Positions 36,755 to 45,280 of a DNA stretch of 64,000 nt are shown piece after piece (the stretch's first letter is position 1; every line of letters starts with the position of its first letter). The stretch is from Sphingobium fluviale (lineage in GTDB: Bacteria > Pseudomonadota > Alphaproteobacteria > Sphingomonadales > Sphingomonadaceae). The notes under the pieces were generated by a model. That model had not been told where the DNA came from. It saw only the letters and a list, made by a program, of their open reading frames with translations, and searched no databases. Both the position numbers and the translations under genes were made by a program. The stretch covers positions 1 to 64,000 of the forward strand of contig NZ_SBKP01000002.1 in NCBI RefSeq assembly GCF_004122115.1, written 5' to 3'.

Positions 36755-37630
36755 ATGACACAGAAAAATATCGGAGAGCGCATCTTCCGCCCAGCCCGGC
36801 AGGAGGCGCGAGACGCCAAGGTCACCGTCGATACGCCTCAGACGCAGAGCGCATCCTACCGCCTCGCCTTTCAGGATACCGAATTTCTGCTGCGCGAGGA
36901 TCTGCGCCCGGTGCGCTTTCAGCTGGAGCTGATGAAGCCAGAGGTGCTGCTGGATGAGGCAAATATCGTCTCCACCTTCGTGTTCTATGGCTCGGCCCGC
37001 ATCCCCTCGCCGGAAAAGGCACAGGCGCTCATTGATGCAGCGCGATCGGACCGAGACAGGCGCATCGCCAATAATCTCGCCGCCAAGGCGAAATATTATG
37101 ACGAGGCGCGCAAACTGGCCCGCCTTGCTGCCGCCTGCCCGACCGATTCGGCCGGCTGCCGCCATTTCGTCGTCTGCTCCGGCGGTGGCCCCTCGATCAT
37201 GGAAGCCGCCAATCGCGGCGCGCACGATGTCGGCGCGCGCAGTATCGGTCTCAACATCGTGCTGCCTCACGAGCAGGCGCCCAACGAATATGTGACGCCG
37301 GAGCTGAGCTTTCAGTTTCACTATTTCGCGCTGCGCAAGATGCATTTCCTGATCCGCGCCCGCGCGCTGGCGGTGTTTCCCGGCGGCTTTGGCACCTTCG
37401 ATGAGATGTTCGAGCTGTTGACCCTGGTGCAGACCGGCAAGATTAAGCCGATCCCCATATTGTTGTTCGGGCGCGATTTCTGGAACCGTGTCGTCGATTT
37501 CGAGGCGCTGGTGGAAGAAGGCGTGATCGCGCCGTCTGACCTCAACCTTATCACCTGGGTCGAGACGGCTGAAGAGGCCTGGGCTGCGGTCAACGCCTTT
37601 TATGAGGAGCGCGACGCCCCGGCAAACTGA
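36755..37630 (+). CDS. LOG family protein (TIGR00730; nucleotide phosphoribohydrolase-like)
   Basis: 291 residues. A Rossmann-like fold with 'FYGSARIPSPEKA', 'VVCSGGGPSIMEAANRGAHDVGARSIGLNI' and the catalytic 'FPGGFGTFDEMFE' (PGGxGTxxE). Plant and bacterial LOG enzymes release cytokinin bases from their nucleotides; bacterial members of this longer subclass (about 290 residues) may clean up nucleoside monophosphates. It is followed by the TyrA-like gene after 50 bases. Confidence 0.92.
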   Translation: MTQKNIGERIFRPARQEARDAKVTVDTPQTQSASYRLAFQDTEFLLREDLRPVRFQLELMKPEVLLDEANIVSTFVFYGSARIPSPEKAQALIDAARSDRDRRIANNLAAKAKYYDEARKLARLAAACPTDSAGCRHFVVCSGGGPSIMEAANRGAHDVGARSIGLNIVLPHEQAPNEYVTPELSFQFHYFALRKMHFLIRARALAVFPGGFGTFDEMFELLTLVQTGKIKPIPILLFGRDFWNRVVDFEALVEEGVIAPSDLNLITWVETAEEAWAAVNAFYEERDAPAN

Positions 37631-37680
37631 CAGCCGGGCGTGCTGGACTTTCGCGCCAATATCGTTACGCGCTTGTGCAC

Positions 37681-38421
37681 ATGAAGAGCCTCGGCATCAT
37701 CGGTTTTGGCGATTTCGGCAGGCTGGCCGCAGCGCATCTCGGCGCGCGGTTCGATACTGGCGCGTTTGACGCGCATGTCCCCGCCGATGAGATAGCCGCC
37801 AACGGCGCGCGCCCTCTCACCTTTGCTCAGGCTGCCGCGTGTGAGGTGGTGATGATCGCCGTGCCTGTGCAGGATATGGAGCGGGTGATCGAGGCCCTTG
37901 CCCCGCTGGTGAAACCGGGTGCGACCGTGCTTGATATCGCTTCTGTCAAGGTGCTGCCGAGCCAGTGGCTGGCCAAACATCTGCCCGAAACCGTCCACAT
38001 CGTACCCACGCACCCGCTGTTCGGTCCGCAGAGCGTGGCGCGCGACGGGCTGGCCGGGCGGCAGCTCGTCATCTGCCCCTTGCGCGGCGAACAGCACCTC
38101 AAGGTTGCGGCTTTGGGCGAGGAAATGGGCCTGCGCATCCAGATCACCACCGCAGAAGAGCATGACCGCGAGATGGCCTATGTGCAGGCGCTGACGCATC
38201 TGGTCGGGCGGACCCTCTCGGCAATGAATATCCCGGACGAGATGCTGAAAACCCAGAGCTACCAGCATTTGCTCGATCTATGCGACCTGCTGAAGCGTGA
38301 CAGCTTCGCACTGTTCAGCGCCATCCAGACGCTAAACCCCTATGCCGACGAGATCACGCAGGAGTTTGTGGCCCGCGCCAGCGATCTGCTGACGCAGGCG
38401 CACCAATCTTCTCAACGATAG
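37681..38421 (+). CDS. Prephenate/arogenate dehydrogenase (short TyrA)
   Basis: 246 residues, shorter than enteric TyrA. N-terminal 'SLGIIGFGDFGRLAAAHLGARF' (GxGxFG), 'IVPTHPLFGPQS' and 'HDREMAYVQALTHLVGRTLS' resemble the plant-type arogenate dehydrogenases. It makes tyrosine precursors, complementing pheA elsewhere in the window. The start is ATG at 37681; a GTG two codons earlier is also in frame and there is no clear ribosome site. The last ten bases overlap the end of the convergent hydrolase gene. Confidence 0.88.
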   Translation: MKSLGIIGFGDFGRLAAAHLGARFDTGAFDAHVPADEIAANGARPLTFAQAAACEVVMIAVPVQDMERVIEALAPLVKPGATVLDIASVKVLPSQWLAKHLPETVHIVPTHPLFGPQSVARDGLAGRQLVICPLRGEQHLKVAALGEEMGLRIQITTAEEHDREMAYVQALTHLVGRTLSAMNIPDEMLKTQSYQHLLDLCDLLKRDSFALFSAIQTLNPYADEITQEFVARASDLLTQAHQSSQR

Positions 38422-39077
38422 AAGATGTGATTGTCGATCACGGCAACGCGCGGGCGCGCCCAGCCGGGGTTTACCCGGCGCGCATGGAAATAGAGAGCGC
38501 CCTCAGCGGGGCTGACCCATTTATTATCGAGCGCGATGCGCGATATGGCCACTGCTCTCTTCCAGTGCGGATGGTTTGTATCGGGCTGGGGGATGACTCC
38601 ACCCCGCACAAAGCTGAACTGGCCGGGCTGACGCACCACGCCGCATAGACTGTTGCCAAAACGGCTGGATTTCCCGCGGTTGATCACGACACGAGCGACA
38701 GCCAGCTGGCCCAGTGGCGTTTCACTGCGCGCTTCATAGAAGACAGCGCTGGCGAGGCAGCGCTCCTCCTCGTTAAGCGGTGCATCGACATCTGTGTCGG
38801 CAACCAATGCAGTGAGCGAGGTGTAGGATTTTTCTGACTGGGATGGCGATGCAGCCTGATCTTCAGGAGCAGCAGGCTGGGAAAGGATGGGCAGGCTGTC
38901 CTGCAATACGGCATAAGCTACCGGGACAGGCTCTGAAATCGGCGCACTCTTTGCGGCCGTCTGGGTCGAGCCTTGGGGGATGGTGTCATCCGCCCGTGAG
39001 ATGCCACCGATAAAGGCGGCAGTAAGCGAAAACATGGCAATTGCCGCACCGGATGCGGTCTTGGAATAAATCGTCAT
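38412..39077 (-). CDS. Cell wall hydrolase, SleB type
   Basis: 221 residues with an N-terminal signal or anchor ('AIAMFSLTAAFIGGI'), a disordered stretch to about residue 95, then the SleB hydrolase_2 domain: 'EERCLASAVFYEARSETPLGQLAVARVVINRGKSSRFGNSLCGVVRQPGQFSFVRGG', whose first glutamate after 'AVFY' is the expected catalytic residue, ending 'GALYFHARRVNPGW'. It cleaves peptidoglycan glycan strands. In Alphaproteobacteria it works in growth or division rather than spore germination. Confidence 0.92.
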   Translation of the reverse strand: MTIYSKTASGAAIAMFSLTAAFIGGISRADDTIPQGSTQTAAKSAPISEPVPVAYAVLQDSLPILSQPAAPEDQAASPSQSEKSYTSLTALVADTDVDAPLNEEERCLASAVFYEARSETPLGQLAVARVVINRGKSSRFGNSLCGVVRQPGQFSFVRGGVIPQPDTNHPHWKRAVAISRIALDNKWVSPAEGALYFHARRVNPGWARPRVAVIDNHIFYR

Positions 39078-39249
39078 ATAACTTCAAAATATGCGGTTGG
39101 TCGGTCGCGCGCGTCACATCCTCTTATGTTATCAGACGCCGGACCGCCCCCCGTCTGCGTGTTTACCGCGTTCCGTCCCCTGTTGAACGGTAATCGGCAA
39201 CCTGCGCATGGAGTTGTGGGCGGGCCTATGCTTCGGTTCGTCGCAGAAG

Positions 39250-39591
39250 TCAACCTTGGGTCATAATAGCAGCGGCAAGGCGTTCCGCGTTTGCGCTATC
39301 GAGTTCAATTATCCATAGATCAGGGTCAGAGCGGCGGCGGCGTTCAATATATTGTGCCAGCTCGATCTCATTGCCCCAAGATTGTGTGGCTATAGGGGTT
39401 AATGTGTAACCCTTTGAAAAATCCGGCTGGCGCTCGAACAACTTGAGCTCCGCGCCAGGATTTCGGCTCTGCACAAGAATGGCCCCGGCATTGTCGTCGC
39501 CCTTGTGCAAAACCGCCGCAAAGCCGCCATCCGCCTGCGTCGCGCGGATCAGCGCCTGAATGAGAAGGCGGCTGGTCGCCCGCGCGGTCAT
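39250..39591 (-). CDS. DUF1491 family protein
   Basis: 113 residues: 'SRLLIQALIRATQADGGFAAVLHKGDDNAGAILVQ' and 'ELAQYIERRRRSDPDLWIIELDSANAERL' fit DUF1491, a family confined to Alphaproteobacteria with no known function. It lies 18 bases after the thioesterase gene and overlaps nothing. No signal peptide or membrane segment. Confidence 0.9.
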   Translation of the reverse strand: MTARATSRLLIQALIRATQADGGFAAVLHKGDDNAGAILVQSRNPGAELKLFERQPDFSKGYTLTPIATQSWGNEIELAQYIERRRRSDPDLWIIELDSANAERLAAAIMTQG

Positions 39592-39609
39592 CGGGTGAAG
39601 CGAGTCAGA

Positions 39610-40110
39610 TCAGGCCGCGGCATAGCCGGGCAGCGATGACAGCGCATATTGCGAGCGCATGAAGGTGCCGGTGCCGCGCCCCACCTCCTCGCCGTCGGAA
39701 TCAAACAATGTAGCTTCTGCTACATAAACCCGCCGCCGACCGCTGAGCCAGCGCCCTTCCGCCCGCGCCATGCCAGCGCGCAGCGGCCGCGTAAAGAGCA
39801 GGTTGAAGCCAGTCGTTAGCAAAAAACGATCGCTCACCAGGCTGTTCGCGGCATAAAAGGCCGCGTCATCGAGCATCTTGAAATATACGGTGCCATGCAC
39901 AGCACCTGCGGCATGATAGACTGTCTCGTCCACATTGAACTCGATCACTGAGCGCCCCGCATCCGGTATGCTGAGCCGCGAGGGGAACATCCGGTTGATC
40001 GGCGCAGAGGCATAGAGCCGCTCCAGCGCGCGAAAATGGGCGGTCTCGCCACTCAGACCGGCGAGAGGGGAAAGCGCCGGATCGCCCTCAGGCGGCGTCA
40101 CGCGCCTCAT
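39610..40110 (-). CDS. PaaI-type hotdog thioesterase
   Basis: 166 residues from ATG at 40110. A hotdog fold: 'GRSVIEFNVDETVYHAAGAVHGTVYFKMLDDAAFYAANSLV' holds the helix with the H-G and D-D motif; 'FLLTTGFNLLFTRPLRAGMARAEGRWLSGRRRVYVAEATLFDSDGEEVGRGTGTF' is the typical second half. It probably hydrolyses an acyl-CoA. Its start overlaps the end of ptsN by about 20 bases, so translation may be coupled. Confidence 0.88.
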   Translation of the reverse strand: MRRVTPPEGDPALSPLAGLSGETAHFRALERLYASAPINRMFPSRLSIPDAGRSVIEFNVDETVYHAAGAVHGTVYFKMLDDAAFYAANSLVSDRFLLTTGFNLLFTRPLRAGMARAEGRWLSGRRRVYVAEATLFDSDGEEVGRGTGTFMRSQYALSSLPGYAAA

Positions 40111-40558
40111 CCCCGACCAGCAATGCATGCAACGCTTCGCTCGATCCCGCGCCCCTGATCCGGGCTGCGTTCTGGCCGCTACGCAGATAGCGCGAGACGC
40201 GCGCCAGCATCTTCAGGTGCTCTGCCCCGCTATCGGTAGGGGAAAGCAGCGAAAAAATGATGTCAACGGGCACCTCATCGACGGAATCGAATGCGATCGG
40301 TGTTTCCAGCCGAACGACGAGGCCGCAGACATGGGCAAGTCCGGGAATCTTCGCGTGAGGAATCGCAATGCCATTGCCGAATCCGGTCGAGCCGAGGCGC
40401 TCACGCTCGTTCAGACGATCATACACCTCATCGGCACTGAGCCCATAGGCGCGGGCAGCCATATCAGCAAGCTGTTGAAAAAGCTGCTTTTTATTGCCTG
40501 CCGTCACTCCTGATACAACTGTTTCAGGAACCACGAGATCATGGAAATCCGTCATCAC
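40088..40558 (-). CDS. ptsN: Nitrogen-regulatory PTS IIA protein (EIIANtr)
   Basis: 156 residues. A PTS EIIA type 2 domain with the phosphorylated histidine in 'GNGIAIPHAKIPGL' (His68) and 'VRLETPIAFDSVDEVPVDIIFSLLSPTDSGAEHLKMLARVSRYLR'. It regulates potassium uptake, phosphate sensing or (p)ppGpp in Proteobacteria via the PTSNtr chain. It lies downstream of hpf, the usual partner, though rpoN is not here. Confidence 0.95.
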   Translation of the reverse strand: MMTDFHDLVVPETVVSGVTAGNKKQLFQQLADMAARAYGLSADEVYDRLNERERLGSTGFGNGIAIPHAKIPGLAHVCGLVVRLETPIAFDSVDEVPVDIIFSLLSPTDSGAEHLKMLARVSRYLRSGQNAARIRGAGSSEALHALLVGDEARDAA

Positions 40559-40715
40559 AATGCTCTAATCCCGCGGCAGCTTTTTTGCTGCCGGCGGCAT
40601 CTCGCTCTCACCCGCGAATGCCACGCTTATTCCCAAAGCCCGCGGCCATAGGCGCACGGGTGCGCCACGTCAACCGCGCGGCTGCCCCGATAGCATGATC
40701 CGGGTTAATATCGCG

Positions 40716-41309
40716 TCAAGCACGCGGCTCAACCCAGCCTATCGAGCCATCGTGCCGACGATAGACCATGTTATACGCTGCCGTGCCGGCGTTGATGAAC
40801 AACAATGCGTTGGTATTGCGCAGATCGAGCATCATTACCGCATCGGACACGCTGGCTTCGGGGATATCGACCCGCGTTTCGGCGATGATGAGCGGCGCTT
40901 CGGCAGGCTCCTCCTCCTCTGGCGGGGCGGCGAACACGGTGTAGGCGGCGTTGTCCAGCCCATCCAAACCATTCTCCGGGTCGCGCGCGGCCTCGGCGGC
41001 GGCGGCCTGAACATGCCGATCCTTAAGGCGGCGCATATAGCGGCGGAGCTGCTTTTCGATCCGGTCTGCGGCTTGGTCGAAGCAGATGTGCGCATCCTGC
41101 GCTTCACCCGCGCCTTTCAGGATCAAGCCCGCCATAACATGAGAGATAATGTCGCAGTGAAACGCCCCATGCGGCGCGCGACGAAAGGTGACGTGCGAGG
41201 ATATGGCGCGGGAGAAATATTTGTCGGCAATCGCGGAAAGGCGCGTGTTTACATGCTCCTGCAACGCCTCACCAGTATCGACCTGATGCCCCGAAATCCG
41301 AATATCCAT
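40716..41309 (-). CDS. hpf: Long ribosome hibernation promoting factor
   Basis: 197 residues from the ATG at 41309 (AAAGGAG nine bases upstream). The N-terminal S30AE domain, 'MDIRISGHQVDTGEALQEHVNTRLSAIADKYF', binds the 30S decoding centre. A charged linker follows, then the C-terminal dimerisation domain 'DAVMMLDLRNTNALLFINAGTAAYNMVYRRHDGSIGWVEP'. The long form alone forms 100S ribosome dimers in starved cells. ptsN follows after 150 bases. Confidence 0.95.
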   Translation of the reverse strand: MDIRISGHQVDTGEALQEHVNTRLSAIADKYFSRAISSHVTFRRAPHGAFHCDIISHVMAGLILKGAGEAQDAHICFDQAADRIEKQLRRYMRRLKDRHVQAAAAEAARDPENGLDGLDNAAYTVFAAPPEEEEPAEAPLIIAETRVDIPEASVSDAVMMLDLRNTNALLFINAGTAAYNMVYRRHDGSIGWVEPRA

Positions 41310-41365
41310 ACCATAATCTCCTTTGCTTTTGCAGAGCCGGTCGCCCGGCCCTGTGGACAACCTTT

Positions 41366-42073
41366 TCAGGCTGTTTCCTTTCCATGCAGATGCCAGAGCG
41401 GATTGGTCAGCCCCGCCACAAAGGCGGTATGACGGTCCTTTTCCTCATCTGTAGGACTGAATAGACGCGGAGCGCGGCTCGCTCTTTGCGGCGCGTCAAA
41501 TGAGGGAGCAATCGTGACGATTTCGGGGCTTGCCGCGTCTTCGCCCAGCCCCAGACCAATCTGCCTGCCGCCGGTCAGCTCGATATAGACCTGCGCCAGT
41601 AGCTCGGCATCGAGCAGCGCGCCGTGTTTCACACGATGGCTGCGGTCAATGCCGTAACGGGTGCAGAGCGCATCAAGGCTGTGCTTGGCGCCGGGATGAG
41701 CGGCGCGGGCCATAGCGACCGTATCGATCATGCGATCGAGCGATATATCGGGCCGGGCGCACAGTTTCAGTTCATGATTGAGAAAGCCGAAATCGAACCG
41801 CGCATTGTGCGCTACCAGCATCGAATCACCGAGGAATTCCAGCAGTGCCTCTACCTCTGTGCCGAAAATCGGTTTGTCCGCCAGAAATGCGTCTGACAGG
41901 CCATGCACTGCCTGAGCGGAGGCGGGCATAGGGCGCTTGGGGTTGAAATATCGGTGAAACGTTGCCCCCGTCGGCACCCGATTGATCAGCTCGATGCAAC
42001 CAATTTCCACCATCCTGTCCCCGGTCAGGGGATCGAACCCGGTCGTTTCGGTGTCGAAGATAATCTCGCGCAT
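41366..42073 (-). CDS. dnaQ: DNA polymerase III epsilon subunit (3'-5' exonuclease)
   Basis: 235 residues from the ATG at 42073. Exo I 'IIFDTETTGFDP', Exo II 'LVAHNARFDFGFLNHEL' and Exo III-epsilon 'HGALLDAELLAQVYIEL' are all intact, as is the C-terminal clamp-binding stretch with a hydrophobic end. It proofreads for the replicative polymerase. It is the last gene of the origin-proximal leftward run ppsR-maf-aroE-coaE-dnaQ, an order also found at the Caulobacter origin. Confidence 0.96.
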   Translation of the reverse strand: MREIIFDTETTGFDPLTGDRMVEIGCIELINRVPTGATFHRYFNPKRPMPASAQAVHGLSDAFLADKPIFGTEVEALLEFLGDSMLVAHNARFDFGFLNHELKLCARPDISLDRMIDTVAMARAAHPGAKHSLDALCTRYGIDRSHRVKHGALLDAELLAQVYIELTGGRQIGLGLGEDAASPEIVTIAPSFDAPQRASRAPRLFSPTDEEKDRHTAFVAGLTNPLWHLHGKETA

Positions 42074-42102
42074 CAGACTCAGTAACTCTGCCTTGATGCT
42101 TA

Positions 42103-42699
42103 CTATCTGCCTGCTTTGCCGAGAAGGCAAGCGATGAGCGCACGAACTTGCGCGCGGGTGCGATGATAGGTGGTGCCGGTGTGGACGATATGATCGGCGC
42201 GGAGGCGCTTTTGCGCATCGGGCATTTGCAATGCAAGGATACGGCGGAACTTCGCCTCTGTCATGCCAGGGCGGGCAAGCACCCGCTTGCGCTGTTTCCA
42301 AGCGGGTGCGGTAACGACGATCACGCCATCCACGCGCTTTTCGCCGTGAGTTTCAAACAGAAGCGGAATATCGAGGATGACGAGCGGGTGCGCGATATGC
42401 CGTTGCAGAAACTTTTGCCGCGCGGCGAACACCAAGGGGTGCATGATCGCTTCCAGCGCTTTGCGCTCATGCGGATGCGCAAGGATGATCGCTGCCAGTT
42501 TTGCACGGTCCAGCCCCTGCGGCCCGGTAGTGCCGGGAAAGCGCGCCTCGATATGGGCCAAGGCCTTGCCGCCCGGCGCTTGCAACCGATGCACCTCGGC
42601 GTCGGCATCGAACAAGGGCACGCCCAGCTTGCGGATCATGCCCGTAACTGCGCTCTTGCCCATACCAATCGAGCCAGTGAGAGCATAGATCTTCGCCAC
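42103..42699 (-). CDS. coaE: Dephospho-CoA kinase
   Basis: 198 residues. The P-loop is 'YALTGSIGMGKSAVTGMI', followed by 'PLFDADAEVHRLQAPGG' and 'HPLVILDIPLLFETHGEKRVDGVIVVTAPAWKQRKRVLAR'. It phosphorylates dephospho-CoA in the final step of coenzyme A synthesis. It begins six bases after aroE and runs toward dnaQ. Confidence 0.97.
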   Translation of the reverse strand: MAKIYALTGSIGMGKSAVTGMIRKLGVPLFDADAEVHRLQAPGGKALAHIEARFPGTTGPQGLDRAKLAAIILAHPHERKALEAIMHPLVFAARQKFLQRHIAHPLVILDIPLLFETHGEKRVDGVIVVTAPAWKQRKRVLARPGMTEAKFRRILALQMPDAQKRLRADHIVHTGTTYHRTRAQVRALIACLLGKAGR

Positions 42700-42705
42700 T
42701 GCGCC

Positions 42706-43533
42706 CTAACCCTCTGCCGCCATTAACAGCGCGCGCAGTTCCGCATCATGTTCGCGCGGGGGTTGGGCATCAAAGAAGATATCAAAGGCGAGCGCAGCCT
42801 GACCGATGAGCATCTCCAGCCCGTCGATTGCCGCCAATCCGCGCGCGCGCGCGGCCAACAACAGCGGTGTATCCAGCGGCGCATACACTATATCATAGAC
42901 TACAGAATGTGCGGGAAGCGGCGCCAAATCCACCTGCAAAGGCGGTTTTCCTGCCATGCCCAGCGGACTGCTGTTCACCAGCAGATCAACCGGCGGCAAA
43001 GGCGCATCCATGCCGATCACCCGCCCCTTTACTCCGGCTCGATCCAGCAATGCATGCCCTTTCGATGCGTCGCGCGCCATGATGACGATGTCCGTCACCC
43101 CGATGGCATCAAGCGCATAAAGGATCGCCCGCGCTGCGCCGCCCGCGCCGATGATGCAGGCGCTCTTGCCTTTCCAGCCGACAGCCTGCAACGGCGCGAG
43201 GAACCCGCCCGCGTCTGTATTGGTGCCAATGAGCGGCCCGCCGGTCTCGCAAGCGATGGTGTTCATCGCGCCGATGACCTCACCGACCTTTCCGGGGTCG
43301 CTCACATAGTCCATCACGGCCACTTTATGCGGGATGGTGACGTTGCACCCCAGCCAGTCCGGGTCCGCCCGGCGTTTCAGAAAATAGGCAGCCAGCTCGT
43401 CCGGCTTCACATGGGTTTTGCGGTATTCCGCCTCGATCCCCAGCTTACCCAGCCAGAAATTATGGATGGCGGGAGATTTGCTGTGGGCGATGGGATCGCC
43501 GATGACTTCGGCATAAGGTAATGTTGCGCTCAT
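42706..43533 (-). CDS. aroE: Shikimate dehydrogenase
   Basis: 275 residues. The substrate domain has 'AEVIGDPIAHSKSPAIHNFWL' and 'GCNVTIPHKVAVMDYV' (catalytic Lys), 'GTNTDAGGFLAPL' (Asp), and the NADP-binding 'ACIIGAGGAARAILYALDAIG'. It reduces dehydroshikimate. It overlaps maf by four bases at its start (ATGA), so translation is coupled. Confidence 0.97.
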   Translation of the reverse strand: MSATLPYAEVIGDPIAHSKSPAIHNFWLGKLGIEAEYRKTHVKPDELAAYFLKRRADPDWLGCNVTIPHKVAVMDYVSDPGKVGEVIGAMNTIACETGGPLIGTNTDAGGFLAPLQAVGWKGKSACIIGAGGAARAILYALDAIGVTDIVIMARDASKGHALLDRAGVKGRVIGMDAPLPPVDLLVNSSPLGMAGKPPLQVDLAPLPAHSVVYDIVYAPLDTPLLLAARARGLAAIDGLEMLIGQAALAFDIFFDAQPPREHDAELRALLMAAEG

Positions 43534-44135
43534 GCCGCCACAACGCCGCGAACGCGCAGAAAGTCAAGCAGGCCCAGCAACGGCAGGCCCTGTATCGCGA
43601 AATGGGTGCCCTTGATCGCGCTGAAAAGCTGGGCTCCCGGCCCTTCGATGCGATAACAGCCGACGCACCAGCGACATTGCTCCCACTCATCCTCCAGATA
43701 GCGCGCGATAAATGCGTCGGACAGAGGCCGGACCGTCAGGCTCGCGCTTTCTATTGCGCGCCACACCGGTACGCCATTCTCGCAGACCACCGCCGCGCTA
43801 TGAAGCTTGTGCGTGGTGCCAGACAAGCGACGAAGGATTGCGGCGGCATCTTCTCTGTCCACCGCTTTATCGAGCATCGCGCCATCATCCAGCTCCAGCG
43901 TCTGGTCACAGCCCAACACCAAGGCACCCGGCATACGGATTGAAAGTTTCAGCGCCTTTGCTTCCGCCAGTGCATCCGCAAGCTGGCGCGCGCCATGCCC
44001 TTCCGCGCGCAAGGCTTCCTTCAGCGTTTCCTCGTCAATCGCGGGCGACACAGCGTGATGAGGAACTTGTGCCGCGCTGAGCATCGCGCGGCGGCTGGCG
44101 CTTTGTGAGGCAAGTACCAGTTCGGGAGCACTCAT
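43530..44135 (-). CDS. maf: Maf-type nucleotide pyrophosphatase
   Basis: 201 residues. The Maf signature is 'LVLASQSASRRAMLSAAQV', then 'VLGCDQTLELDDGAMLDKAVDREDA' with the catalytic D and 'EQCRWCVGCYRIEGPGAQLFSAIKGTHFAIQGLPLLGLLDFLR'. Maf enzymes hydrolyse modified or canonical NTPs and affect division. It starts inside the end of the ppsR gene (four-base overlap) and its own end overlaps the aroE start. Confidence 0.95.
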   Translation of the reverse strand: MSAPELVLASQSASRRAMLSAAQVPHHAVSPAIDEETLKEALRAEGHGARQLADALAEAKALKLSIRMPGALVLGCDQTLELDDGAMLDKAVDREDAAAILRRLSGTTHKLHSAAVVCENGVPVWRAIESASLTVRPLSDAFIARYLEDEWEQCRWCVGCYRIEGPGAQLFSAIKGTHFAIQGLPLLGLLDFLRVRGVVAA

Positions 44136-44989
44136 GATTGCTGAGCTTGGGCGGCTGCCTGCGCATGTTCCTGCTCCCGCGCCATCAGCCTGTCGTTGAA
44201 CAGCGTTATGATTGCCGCAGCGGCCTCCTCGATCGAACGGCGGGTCACATCGATATGTGGCCAGTCATTATCCGCTATCAGGCGACGGGCAAACGCCATT
44301 TCCTCCTGCACCTTGTCAATATCGACATAGGCCGTTTCTGGCGACTGATTGAGTGAGAGCAGGCGGTTGCGCCGGATTTGCACCAGCCGCTCCGGGTTAA
44401 TAGTGAGCCCCACCACCATGGGATGCTGGAGCTGATATAGCTCGGCTGGGGGCGGGGATTCAGGCACCAGCGGCACATTGGCGGTCTTGTATCCCCGATT
44501 GGCGAGGTAGATAGAGGTCGGCGTCTTCGAGGTGCGCGAAACGCCGACAAGCACGATATCCGCATCCTCCCAGTTTTCCGGGCCGACGCCGTCATCATGG
44601 GCAATAGTAAATTGAATGGCGCCGATCCGTGCGAAATACGCCTCATCGAGCACATGCTTGCGGCCCGGCCGGGTACGTGTCTCTTGCCCCAATATGTTTG
44701 ACATCGCATCGGTAGCGCTATCAAGCGGGGCAACATAGGGTAAACCGAGCGCGCGACACTTGTGCTCCAGCTTGCGGCGCAGCTCTGGGTTGGCGAGGGT
44801 GAACAGCACGAGGCCGGGGTTGCTGGAAATCTCACCCAATATACGCTGGAGATGCTCCTCGGACCGAACCATCGGCCAGAAATGGCGGATTGCTTCCACG
44901 TCCTCGAACTGTCCGATCACCGCTTTGGCGATGCTTTCCAGGGTCTCGCCGGTAGAATCCGACAGCAGATGCAGGTGAATACGGCTCAT
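44132..44989 (-). CDS. ppsR: Pyruvate dikinase regulatory protein (DUF299 kinase/phosphorylase)
   Basis: 285 residues from the ATG at 44989. 'HLHLLSDSTGETLESIAKAVIGQF' at the start, the P-loop-like 'ADIVLVGVSRTSKTPTSIYLANRG', and 'NNP...VDIDKVQEEMAFARRLIADNDWPHIDVTRRSIEEAAAAII' are diagnostic. It phosphorylates and reactivates pyruvate-phosphate dikinase or PEP synthase. It is the first gene left of the origin, the position its orthologue holds in Caulobacter. Confidence 0.95.
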   Translation of the reverse strand: MSRIHLHLLSDSTGETLESIAKAVIGQFEDVEAIRHFWPMVRSEEHLQRILGEISSNPGLVLFTLANPELRRKLEHKCRALGLPYVAPLDSATDAMSNILGQETRTRPGRKHVLDEAYFARIGAIQFTIAHDDGVGPENWEDADIVLVGVSRTSKTPTSIYLANRGYKTANVPLVPESPPPAELYQLQHPMVVGLTINPERLVQIRRNRLLSLNQSPETAYVDIDKVQEEMAFARRLIADNDWPHIDVTRRSIEEAAAAIITLFNDRLMAREQEHAQAAAQAQQS

Positions 44990-45011
44990 GGGTACAACAG
45001 TGTTGGGGAGC

Positions 45012-45020
45012 TGTGGATAA
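45012..45020 (-). promoter_or_regulatory. DnaA box (perfect, TTATCCACA)
   Basis: TGTGGATAA on the plus strand, the exact reverse complement of TTATCCACA. Confidence 0.9.
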
Positions 45021-45080
45021 ATCAAGGGATAGAAATGCGGATAATCGCCTTACCCGCTTTTTTCCGTACTGTCAGGCTTC

Positions 45081-45089
45081 TTATCCACA
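45081..45089 (+). promoter_or_regulatory. DnaA box (perfect, TTATCCACA)
   Basis: TTATCCACA without mismatch, facing the AT-rich stretch next to hemE. Confidence 0.9.
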
Positions 45090-45110
45090 AGCTGTCCCAA
45101 CGGGATAATT

Positions 45111-45119
45111 TGATCCACA
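45111..45119 (+). promoter_or_regulatory. DnaA G-box (TGATCCACA)
   Basis: It differs from the consensus at one base and is identical to the moderate-affinity G-box of the Caulobacter origin. It lies 30 bases after the perfect box in the same orientation. Confidence 0.75.
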
Positions 45120-45280
45120 GGGGGTAGATAGCGGGGATAAGCCGGATTCAGCCAATAAAGTCAGTGCTGATTTTTTCGGCCTGCTGTTGGCAAAACCGGG
45201 GATGACGCATAAACCCCACCATCCACCATCTATCATCATCAACAATTTATTAATCTATATTAATAGGATATTAGGAATCC

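Larger units (their letters stand above)
44990..45280. other. Chromosomal replication origin (oriC)
   Basis: This 291-base gap lies between ppsR and hemE, the place of Cori in Caulobacter and of the origin in several other Alphaproteobacteria. It has two perfect DnaA boxes in opposite orientation (45012-45020 and 45081-45089), a TGATCCACA box (45111-45119) identical to the Caulobacter G-box, a one-mismatch box (45036-45044) and an AT-rich stretch at about 45231-45278 that can serve as the unwinding element. Two GANTC sites (45145-45149 and 45275-45279) fit CcrM methylation. Genes run away from it on both sides. Confidence 0.88.

Noticed and set aside
45250-45263. TTAA-N6-TTAA in the AT-rich part of the origin, resembling a CtrA box
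   Set aside because: The CtrA consensus has seven bases between the half sites; here there are six, and the stretch is simply AT-rich.
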